Both the position numbers and the translations under genes were made by a program. From Bacteroidota bacterium (GTDB lineage: Bacteria; Bacteroidota; Bacteroidia; AKYH767-A; OLB10): a stretch of DNA of 64,000 nucleotides. Location of the stretch: positions 496,001-560,000 of the forward strand of contig JADJOH010000008.1 in NCBI GenBank assembly GCA_016713925.1, read 5' to 3'. Shown piece by piece: positions 57,384-64,000 of this stretch (the first letter of the stretch is position 1; each line of letters opens with the position of its first letter). Below the pieces are notes generated by a model, which did not search any database, had not been told where the DNA came from, and was given only the letters and a program-made list of their open reading frames with translations.

Positions 57384-59315
57384 ATGCCCATGCAACAGGT
57401 ACAAGCCGGACCATTACTCGATAAAATAGTACTTCCTTCCGATCTTAGGAAACTTTCCGAAGATCAATTGGAGTTGGTTTGCAAGGAATTGCGGCAGTAT
57501 ATCATTGATATTGTTTCGGTTAACGGCGGACATTTTGGTGCAAGTCTGGGCGTGGTAGAGCTGACAGTGGCCCTGCACTATATTTTTAATACCCCTCAGG
57601 ATCAGATTGTTTGGGATGTCGGTCATCAGGCTTACGGGCATAAAATTCTGACCGGCAGAAGGAGTCTTTTTCATACCAACCGTATTTATCAGGGCATCAG
57701 TGGTTTTCCGAAGCGTTCGGAGAGTGAGTACGATACTTTTGGTGTTGGTCATAGCTCAACTTCCATTTCTGCGGCCTTGGGTATGGCAGTGGCTTCCCGC
57801 TTGAAAGGCGATAAAAAACGTCAGCATATTGCCGTGATCGGCGATGGTGCCATGACAGCAGGATTGGCGTTTGAAGGCCTCAACCATGGCGGCGTGGAGG
57901 ATTCCAATATTCTTGTCGTTCTCAATGACAATTGCATGAGTATTGACCCCAATGTGGGCGCTCTGAAAGAATATCTCACCGACATCACCGTGAGCCGTAC
58001 CTACAATAAAATGAAGGACGAGGTGTGGAAGATGCTCGGAGTTATTTCCAAGTTTGGACCCAATGCGCAAGCGATCGCTCAGAAAGTAGAAAATGCCATG
58101 AAGAGCGCCTTGCTCAAGCAGAGCAATATGTTTGAGTCGCTAAAGTTCAGGTATTTCGGACCTATCGACGGACACGATGTGAATCACCTGGCGAAAGTGC
58201 TGAACGATTTAAAAGAAATTCCCGGACCTAAAATTTTGCATTGTTTAACGGTGAAAGGGAAGGGCTACGAGTTGGCCGAGAAGGATCAGACCAAATGGCA
58301 TGCGCCCGGACTCTTTGATAAAATTACCGGCGAGATTGTAAAGCCGACAGTAGAAAAACCCCAGCCTCCAAAATATCAGGATGTCTTCGGACATACCATT
58401 GTGGAGTTGGCGGAGATGAATAATAAGATTGTGGGGATTACTCCCGCGATGCCGTCAGGGTGTTCGCTCAATATCATGATGAAGGCACTTCCCGATCGTG
58501 CATTCGACGTGGGTATTGCCGAGCAACATGCTGTCACTTTTTCGGCAGGGATGGCTACTCAGGGTATGATTCCGTTTTGTAATATCTACTCCAGTTTCAT
58601 GCAGCGCGCCTATGATCAGGTGGTGCACGATGTGGCCTTGCAGAATTTGCACGTGGTTTTTTGTCTCGACAGAGGAGGATTAGCGGGTGCGGATGGACCT
58701 ACACATCACGGAGCCTTTGATCTGGCTTTCTTCAGATGTATTCCCAATATGGTGGTCTCTGCCCCAATGAACGAGCAGGAATTACGCAACCTGATGTATA
58801 CCGCTTCTCATGCGGGCATGGGTCCGTTCTCTATTCGTTATCCGAGAGGAAATGGTGTCATGGTCGATTGGAGAAAACCCTTTGAAGCTATTCCGGTAGG
58901 CAAGGGAAGAAAGATTCGTGGGGGAGAGAAGGTGGCCATTCTCACCATCGGACATCCCGGAAATTTCGCTGTAGAAGCATGTGATAAACTTGCGGAAGAA
59001 GGACTTTATCCGGCGCACTTTGATATGCGTTTTGTGAAACCACTCGATAGTGCATTACTCCATGAAATTTTCAGCGAATTTAAATCCATCATTACAGTGG
59101 AAGACGGCTGTATTCAGGGCGGATTTGGAAGTGCAGTCGCTGAATTTATGATTGACAATCATTATCAGGCGCAAATCACCAGACTTGGTATTCCGGACAA
59201 ATGGATTGAACACGGAGAGCAAAAAGAACTTTACAGAGAGTGTAATTTTGATGCGAAAGCCATTATGGAAACGGTGAGGGAGATGATGCCGGAAAAAGAA
59301 CCTGCCGGCCGTTAG
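57384..59315 (+). CDS. dxs: 1-deoxy-D-xylulose-5-phosphate synthase
   Basis: The protein has 643 residues from ATG 57384; ATG 57390 is also possible. The TPP-binding motif GDGAMTAGLAFE ... NDNCMSI, the DXS start region HFGASLGVVELTVALHYIF, GHQAYGHKILTGR and the catalytic-Glu region AEQHAVTFSAGMA are visible. It condenses pyruvate and glyceraldehyde-3-phosphate, the first step of the MEP isoprenoid pathway, which also supplies thiamine and pyridoxal synthesis. It is transcribed alone, divergent from the AbiEii-like pair, with a good promoter 14 nt upstream. Confidence 0.96.
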   Translation: MPMQQVQAGPLLDKIVLPSDLRKLSEDQLELVCKELRQYIIDIVSVNGGHFGASLGVVELTVALHYIFNTPQDQIVWDVGHQAYGHKILTGRRSLFHTNRIYQGISGFPKRSESEYDTFGVGHSSTSISAALGMAVASRLKGDKKRQHIAVIGDGAMTAGLAFEGLNHGGVEDSNILVVLNDNCMSIDPNVGALKEYLTDITVSRTYNKMKDEVWKMLGVISKFGPNAQAIAQKVENAMKSALLKQSNMFESLKFRYFGPIDGHDVNHLAKVLNDLKEIPGPKILHCLTVKGKGYELAEKDQTKWHAPGLFDKITGEIVKPTVEKPQPPKYQDVFGHTIVELAEMNNKIVGITPAMPSGCSLNIMMKALPDRAFDVGIAEQHAVTFSAGMATQGMIPFCNIYSSFMQRAYDQVVHDVALQNLHVVFCLDRGGLAGADGPTHHGAFDLAFFRCIPNMVVSAPMNEQELRNLMYTASHAGMGPFSIRYPRGNGVMVDWRKPFEAIPVGKGRKIRGGEKVAILTIGHPGNFAVEACDKLAEEGLYPAHFDMRFVKPLDSALLHEIFSEFKSIITVEDGCIQGGFGSAVAEFMIDNHYQAQITRLGIPDKWIEHGEQKELYRECNFDAKAIMETVREMMPEKEPAGR

Positions 59316-59680
59316 ACAAATTTAGAATTTAGAATTAAGAATTGAGAATTAATTTTTTTGCAGATGATTTTTGGTTTACAATTAATTTTGTTAAGACGAT
59401 GATAAATTAATTATCGTTGCAAATAGTTCGAGAAATATATTTTTATTTTCATTGAAGTAAATATTTTATTGAAGTGTTAGAAAGAAAAGAGTAAATTTGA
59501 TTTCACTTAATTTTAATCCCAATGAAAAACCAATCTACCTCCCCATCAGGTAATTTACGATTAAGCTTTTATTTGAAGAGTGTAGAATCGTTGCGTTGAT
59601 TTATCAGCATATTCCCAAATTGGGTTTTATCGGGTCACATCGGGTAAGTGTTATAAAACCGGAAAATGGATACTTGCAAA
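59316..59680. other. A/T-rich spacer with promoter and possible 25-codon leader ORF
   Basis: TTTAGAATT-type repeats (about 59321-59352) are followed by a promoter-like TTG (59469-59471), 20 bp, TAAATTTG (59492-59499). A 25-codon ORF starts at 59522 (MKNQSTSPSGNLRLS...) and ends at 59599. It may be a leader peptide or chance. The promoter probably serves the T9SS gene at 59681. Confidence 0.4.
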
Positions 59681-61195
59681 ATGAAGTTGTTTAAATATGT
59701 AATTTGTTGCATATTATTTTCATGCTATTCTTCGAATGCCCAGTTCACCAATTTGAACTGGGCGTTTGGAGATAGTTGTGGAATAAAATTCAATAGCGCA
59801 GGTATTGATTCAAACTATATCACTTCTGTAAATGCACGTGGTACCTGTGCTTCCATTTCAGATGCAAGTGGTAATTTATTATTTTATTCTTCTTCTCCGG
59901 ATTATAATACGTATGTTTCAGGTTCATCTAATCAATTTGGCGTCATCTTTAATAAGATCGGTTCAGTAATGCAAAACGGTTTAAATTTAATGTCGTCAGG
60001 ATGGTATCATGAAATGGTGATCCTTCCTGATCCGGGAAATGCTAATGAATTTTATATATTTACAGCAGGGGTTACATCAACCACGAATCCGGGATTGCGG
60101 TATTCAAAGGTGGATTTAAGTCAGAATGGTGGGTTAGGAGCCGTAACTCAAAAAAATATTTTACTATACCCTAATCCAATAAATGATGGCTTGATGGCAA
60201 TAAAACATGGGAATGGTCGTGACTGGTGGTTAATTTATAAGCATTCCGATTTTCAAAGTGATACGATACAAACATTACTTGTAACTCCAAATGGTATTAC
60301 AATTACTGCGGGTCAACCATTGGGAGCTTTTATTGAGTCCGGCTTTTATCGATTTGCGATGAATCCCGGTGGAACTGTTTTAGCAGGAATAAGTATTCGG
60401 AGTGTCATCGAATTATTTGACTTTGATCGTTGTACCGGATTATTAAGTAATCACAGATATATTAGAAACAATATTGGTTCCACGGATTTGAAGGAGCGAT
60501 TTTGGAGCGTGGATTTTAGCAGTAGCGGGCGATACCTTTATGTTGCAACGGCGGATTGGACCAGCTACTTGTTTCAATTTGATTTGCAGAACGCACAACC
60601 CTGGCAAAGCAAAGTGTTGTTAGATTCTATAGATGTCCCGCTAGCCCCTGCCAGTACTATTCGCAGAGCCCCCGATAATCGTATTTACCGCTCCATCGCC
60701 TGGAACAATGGAACGAGTTTTAATTATCCCTATCCGGATACAGCATGGAATATATACAACACCCATCTGAGTGTTATTAATTCTCCCGACAGTGGCGGGC
60801 TGTCTTGTGATTATCAGCCTTTCAGTGTGTACCTCCCTGGGTGCCGAACCTATCTGGGTTTACCCAATAATCCTGATTATACCTTAGGTCCGGTTATCGG
60901 AAGTTCCTGTGATACGCTTTCAATTGGGATCGGAGAAAATGAATCGACTGAACAACTAGTAGTTTCACCCAACCCTTTTAGAGATCAATTTACAGTGAGA
61001 CCGATTTATGGTGTTTTTTCAGCAAATACGAATTATGAAATGTATGACATGCTTTTTAAGAAAGTGGGAGAAGGAAGAATTGAAGCCGAAAACAATGCGA
61101 TGATTCGTGCAGAGAATTTGTTGCCGGGGGTTTATTTGCTGAAATTATTTTCCGGAGCTAAACCCTTCCGGGTCAAAATTGTTAAAGCGGAATAA
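59681..61195 (+). CDS. T9SS-exported beta-propeller-like protein
   Basis: The protein has 504 residues from ATG 59681, chosen because the signal peptide (MKLFKYVICCILFSC...SSNAQ) starts there; 59666 is an in-frame alternative. The body has propeller-like blades (GTCASISDASGNLLFYSS, RFWSVDFSSSGRYLYVAT, STIRRAPDNRIY), a pattern frequent in Bacteroidota surface proteins. The last 80 residues are a T9SS type A tail (LVVSPNPFRDQFTV ... LLPGVYLLKLF). The ligand or function is unknown. It converges with purN. Confidence 0.86.
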   Translation: MKLFKYVICCILFSCYSSNAQFTNLNWAFGDSCGIKFNSAGIDSNYITSVNARGTCASISDASGNLLFYSSSPDYNTYVSGSSNQFGVIFNKIGSVMQNGLNLMSSGWYHEMVILPDPGNANEFYIFTAGVTSTTNPGLRYSKVDLSQNGGLGAVTQKNILLYPNPINDGLMAIKHGNGRDWWLIYKHSDFQSDTIQTLLVTPNGITITAGQPLGAFIESGFYRFAMNPGGTVLAGISIRSVIELFDFDRCTGLLSNHRYIRNNIGSTDLKERFWSVDFSSSGRYLYVATADWTSYLFQFDLQNAQPWQSKVLLDSIDVPLAPASTIRRAPDNRIYRSIAWNNGTSFNYPYPDTAWNIYNTHLSVINSPDSGGLSCDYQPFSVYLPGCRTYLGLPNNPDYTLGPVIGSSCDTLSIGIGENESTEQLVVSPNPFRDQFTVRPIYGVFSANTNYEMYDMLFKKVGEGRIEAENNAMIRAENLLPGVYLLKLFSGAKPFRVKIVKAE

Positions 61196-61337
61196 TTAAC
61201 AAATTTATCTGCGAACTATGTTTATAATAATCTTTCAGAAGAGTATGATAGTCTCATTCAATAATTGATTTGAAGAGTAACAGATTTTTCCAATAGGCAG
61301 TACTACTGAGTTGCTAAATAACAATATAAACTGTTTT

Positions 61338-61910
61338 TTATATAGCAGATGCTATAGTTTTCTCCACCACCTCCGGAAAATGTTCCGCTTCCAGTGTTGC
61401 AATTTTTTCGGCTATGCGTTGCGGTGAGTCGGATTTCTCCAATGCAACTTTGAACTGCGCGATGATATCCCCTTCATCATACCGCTCATTCACATAATGA
61501 ATGGTAATGCCGGTTTCAGTTTCACGGGCTTCGGCAACGGCTTCGTGTACATGCATGCCATGCATTCCTTTACCGCCGAACTTAGGCAGGAGTGCAGGGT
61601 GGAGGTTGATGATGCGTTTCGGATAGGCGTCAACGATAGCTTTTGGAATGAGGCGCAGATACCCCGCCAGCACGATAAAGGTGATGCCCTGATCCTGAAA
61701 TAATTTCAGTAATGCCTGTTCGTCCTTACGGAGTTCATTCGTGAGATGGATGGCCGGGACCTTGTGCGCCCGGGCTATGTCGTAAACCCCAGCCGTTGCG
61801 CGGTCGCATGCTATGAGGCGTATGCGAGCGGATGGGTGATGTTTGAAGTATTGGCAGAGACGATCCGCGTTGCTTCCCTTTCCCGATGCCAGTATGGCGA
61901 TTTGCTCCAT
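61338..61910 (-). CDS. purN: Phosphoribosylglycinamide formyltransferase 1
   Basis: The protein has 190 residues from ATG 61910; a longer start at 61922 adds four residues ahead of the conserved MEQIAILASGKGSNA and is unlikely. The catalytic N-H-D set is visible in INLHPALLPKFGGKG (Asn, His) and RYDEGDIIAQ (Asp). It transfers a formyl group from 10-formyl-THF to GAR in purine synthesis. It is a single gene, convergent with the T9SS gene. Confidence 0.95.
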   Translation of the reverse strand: MEQIAILASGKGSNADRLCQYFKHHPSARIRLIACDRATAGVYDIARAHKVPAIHLTNELRKDEQALLKLFQDQGITFIVLAGYLRLIPKAIVDAYPKRIINLHPALLPKFGGKGMHGMHVHEAVAEARETETGITIHYVNERYDEGDIIAQFKVALEKSDSPQRIAEKIATLEAEHFPEVVEKTIASAI

Positions 61911-61970
61911 GATGCAAAGCAATGAAGCTTGATGTCAATTCCAAAATGCGACGACTTAGTTTTTTCATAA

Positions 61971-62153
61971 TTAGTTGGTGAGTATTGATTTGATAACAGT
62001 TACAATATGAACGTTGTTCTGAACGATATAGCTTGCAGTCGCTTTCTCGGCCGTATCCGCCTTCGCCCTCGGACCTACAATCAGGAAGATCACTGATATG
62101 AGGATGAGCACAGCAATGAAGATTCTTTTGTGATTGTGCTGGTGTTTCTTCAT
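61971..62153 (-). CDS. Small single-span membrane or secreted peptide
   Basis: The peptide has 60 residues from ATG 62153 (62204 would add 17). A basic His/Lys-rich start (MKKHQHNHKR) precedes one hydrophobic segment (IFIAVLILISVIFLIVG), then a polar tail ending SILTN. It is not recognised; it could be a small inner-membrane protein. It lies 60 bp upstream of purN on the same strand, so co-transcription is possible. Coding status is moderately supported by the ordered hydrophobic pattern only. Confidence 0.45.
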   Translation of the reverse strand: MKKHQHNHKRIFIAVLILISVIFLIVGPRAKADTAEKATASYIVQNNVHIVTVIKSILTN

Positions 62154-62204
62154 AGTATTTTCTTTGTTGAAGGCAAGATAGAGCCGCATCCACTTTTTAG
62201 TCAT

Positions 62205-62710
62205 CTCCCTTTGATGAATGCAGTCTCACGGATGGTGAAAATGGAATTAGCAGGTACGAACGGAGGATTTAATGATGTGTAGGCTTGCAGTTACAAGAAT
62301 TAGCTTCTTATCCCTTCGTCGAAGAAGGGGAGCGTCCGGATAAGTGCCGGAGGAATGGAAAACCGGAAGGGAAATCCCTCATCTTTTGCATTAAAATGAG
62401 AGTAGATTTTTTTCCTTGCTGATGAGGAAGGAGTAAAGAAGAGGAGTCGGGTTTAATGGTATATGATGATTTTGCCATTCCTTCTATCATCGACTTCGCA
62501 GAATCATGAAAATAAGCCGATTAGGAGCACGTTTTAATTCAGCCAGCTGATTTTGGGCCAGATTTGGAGCAGCAAAGATCGATTATTTATTTTACAAGTA
62601 ACAGATATTCAATGAAATACATCAGACTTTAACCGAACGCACAATAATTTGAACTAACGTATGCCCTATACTAAATTTTTATATTTTAGTCCTACCTAAA
62701 AATCAACCCA
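62205..62710. other. Gene-free spacer with short dispersed repeat
   Basis: It holds a CCCTTC...GAAGGG hairpin and GTCCGGATAAGTGCCGG words (about 62311-62360), typical of dispersed repeats. The minus-strand frame at 62308-62490 is the translation of that repeat. No gene was identified. Confidence 0.45.
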
Positions 62711-63265
62711 ATGGTTAAGCCTCTAAAAAATGAAAAATGGAAAGTGATCAATTTCAGCAAGGGTATTTTTCGCTGCGAATATGCCGTTTCCGATCACGGA
62801 CGACTTGTAAGTTATACCTCCAGTATTCAGGATGGTAATCTTTTGAAAGGAACCCTTATGGGAGGTTATCCGACTTTAAAATTAAAACCGGAAGGGCGGA
62901 ACATGACCTTGTTTATTCACCGTTTAGTGGCCGAGGCTTTTATTCCGAAAAGAAGCGAAAAATACGAGTTTGTCATTCACCTGAATTACAATAAAGAAGA
63001 CAACCATGTCCGCAACCTGCGTTGGTCGACCAAGGAAGATATGGAAAAGCACCAGCAGAAAAGTCCTGCCGTCCTGGCCTATCGATCCGTCAACCGTAAG
63101 AAAGGGCATAAGCTCACAGATGTCGTCGTGAAAAAAATCAAGCAAATGATCAACGACAAAAAGCGTGTAAAAACCATGAAACAAATCGCTGATCATTTCG
63201 ACATCAGCGAAATGCAGTTATACCGTATCAAGAGCGGTGAAAACTGGGGACATGTAAAAGCATAG
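62711..63265 (+). CDS. NUMOD4/HNH endonuclease-like protein with C-terminal HTH
   Basis: The protein has 184 residues. An N-terminal NUMOD4-like segment (EKWKVINFSKG...YAVSDHGRLVSY) leads into an HNH domain (FIHRLVAEAFIP ... VIHLNYNKEDNHVRNLRWST). A helix-turn-helix follows (HKLTDVVVKKIKQMI...KQIADHFDISEMQLYRIKSGENWGHV), the pattern seen in free-standing homing-type endonucleases. No intron, intein or prophage is adjacent, so it is probably a domesticated or orphan nuclease. The first His of the classical HNH is present as VIHLN; cutting activity is not certain. Confidence 0.82.
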   Translation: MVKPLKNEKWKVINFSKGIFRCEYAVSDHGRLVSYTSSIQDGNLLKGTLMGGYPTLKLKPEGRNMTLFIHRLVAEAFIPKRSEKYEFVIHLNYNKEDNHVRNLRWSTKEDMEKHQQKSPAVLAYRSVNRKKGHKLTDVVVKKIKQMINDKKRVKTMKQIADHFDISEMQLYRIKSGENWGHVKA

Positions 63266-63303
63266 AACGAAAAAAGCCGGCTGTTCAGCCGGCTTTTTTC
63301 GTT
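63266..63303. terminator. Bidirectional Rho-independent terminator
   Basis: Perfect 18-bp arms (63266-63283 / 63286-63303) form AACGAAAAAAGCCGGCTG with a 2-nt apex. A- and T-runs lie inside the stem base. It separates the convergent genes ending at 63265 and 63406. Confidence 0.9.
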
Positions 63304-63405
63304 AGGGCTGCTAGCTGCTCGCTTCTGGCTGCTTGCTTTTTTTTGACAGTTCGAAGTATTTCAATCTCTTTTTTCATGTATAGGTAGCCTGCGTTTGCAT
63401 CAGCC

Positions 63406-64000
63406 TTACTTTTCCCAAGCTTCATAAATGGTCTCTTTAAATAGTTCGTCAAGTTTGGCGGTATCCGGTGGGGTATTCTGAACGATCGATTTGACATAGT
63501 TGTTGTAAAATTCAATTTTCTGTTCAAGGAAGTCGTTAAGGATTTGGATTTTTGGTTCTACATTAAATTCTTCACCTGCCATTTTTCTTTTCAAGAGCTT
63601 TTGGATTTCCGTCTTGATGTTCATATCACTCACTTGATTGTCGAGGAGTTGGTGAAATTCCATAGGGGGCATTGAATTTGTTTGTTTGATCCAATCGCAT
63701 GCAAGTATGGGTCGTAATACATAAAAGTATTTTTTCACAAGTACATTGTCCCTTTGTAAATAGTCTTTGAAATTACCTTCTGCCATATGAAGGTAATGAT
63801 GAAGGCAGGATTTAGGGTTGAAAAAATCTTTTGTCAAACTACGAAGTTTATCAACGGTTGAATATTGTTGCATGTAAACGATTGGACTTCTTAGCCATTC
63901 TAACAGGGGTGGATTAGATTTTCTAAAAAGTCGTAAAGCCTTTTTTAACTCCCAACCGGCAAGGTCAATGTCATTTGGTAGAATTTCCTCTTGACTATCT
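63406..64000 (-). CDS. RlaP-like nucleotidyltransferase, 5' end cut by window edge
   Basis: The frame stays open past the ATG at 63873 to the window edge. The upstream codons read LAGWELKKALRLFRKSNPP and LEWLRSPIVY, conserved in the COG3541/RlaP (Nuc-transf) family, so 63873 is internal. 197 residues are visible. YFYVLRPILACDWI and PPMEFHQLL are further family signatures. The N-terminal catalytic part lies outside the window. RlaP proteins are DNA-polymerase-beta-like nucleotidyltransferases linked to RNA repair; the partner genes cannot be seen here. Confidence 0.85.
   Translation of the reverse strand, partial: DSQEEILPNDIDLAGWELKKALRLFRKSNPPLLEWLRSPIVYMQQYSTVDKLRSLTKDFFNPKSCLHHYLHMAEGNFKDYLQRDNVLVKKYFYVLRPILACDWIKQTNSMPPMEFHQLLDNQVSDMNIKTEIQKLLKRKMAGEEFNVEPKIQILNDFLEQKIEFYNNYVKSIVQNTPPDTAKLDELFKETIYEAWEK

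Noticed and set aside
62308..62490. 60-codon minus-strand ORF ending RSPSSTKG
   Set aside because: The sequence is a dispersed intergenic repeat; such frames recur without being genes.
63285..63527. 80-codon minus-strand ORF with a Lys/Ala-rich end
   Set aside because: It overlaps the RlaP-like gene in another frame and ends in a low-complexity GCTGCT-type repeat and the terminator.

Overview
The window is a chromosomal segment from a member of the Bacteroidota, probably a free-living, gliding or biofilm-type lineage in the Chitinophagales/Sphingobacteriales range; the rank below phylum is inference. The signs are seven secreted proteins with C-terminal type IX secretion (T9SS type A) sorting domains, SprB-like and Ig-like repeats, TAnnTTTG -7 promoter boxes instead of sigma-70 boxes, few Shine-Dalgarno sequences, and two-component sensors with Reg_prop/Y_Y_Y periplasmic propellers. 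No tRNA, rRNA, CRISPR array, prophage or intact IS was seen.

Region 1 (1-27.2 kb) is an accessory surface-protein island. A gene cut by the left edge (3-2315) and a giant gene (6822-15971, about 3050 codons, read through two compensating homopolymer frameshifts) end in the same roughly 520-residue module, which finishes in a dockerin-like EF-hand pair. A 44-codon relic of a third copy lies at 16446-16583. A third large surface protein (22534-25962) has the first part of this C-terminal domain but no EF-hands. It is followed by a smaller T9SS protein (26192-27211) that carries the same propeller-like module. Two paralogous sensor-kinase/LuxR-type regulator pairs (6286-2398 on the minus strand; 18390-22151 on the plus strand) each adjoin one of these giant genes, which suggests each pair controls its neighbour. 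The divergent control region 6287-6821 has two identical 12-bp palindromes flanking a perfect 25-bp inverted repeat. A small GG-leader peptide resembling Bacteroidota class I lanthipeptide precursors (16059-16244) sits alone in the island, next to a cystathionine-synthase-family gene.

Region 2 (27.2-52.4 kb) mixes housekeeping and secreted proteins: ribonucleotide reductase alpha chain (nrdA), a GH74/BNR-like T9SS propeller, an aldo/keto reductase, an SGNH-like T9SS protein, an M4 metalloprotease with P-domain and SprB repeats, an AI-2E/PerM permease, a CarboxypepD_reg protein in a probable operon with an M28 aminopeptidase, lysyl-tRNA synthetase, a PAP2-like membrane protein, and an operon of two T9SS proteins, one with an S74 intramolecular-chaperone domain.

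Region 3 (52.4-64 kb) holds a stand-alone LuxR helix-turn-helix protein, rpoN, asnS, an AbiEii-type nucleotidyltransferase with its small partner gene, dxs, another T9SS protein, purN, a small membrane peptide, a NUMOD4/HNH protein and, cut by the right edge, an RlaP-like nucleotidyltransferase.

Intergenic spacers are rich in dispersed repeats: CGAA-word tandem arrays, a 140-bp palindromic element, GCGGAT-type repeats, CACTAAG repeats and 36-bp/15-bp direct repeats. Domain assignments come from reading motifs by eye, without database searches.
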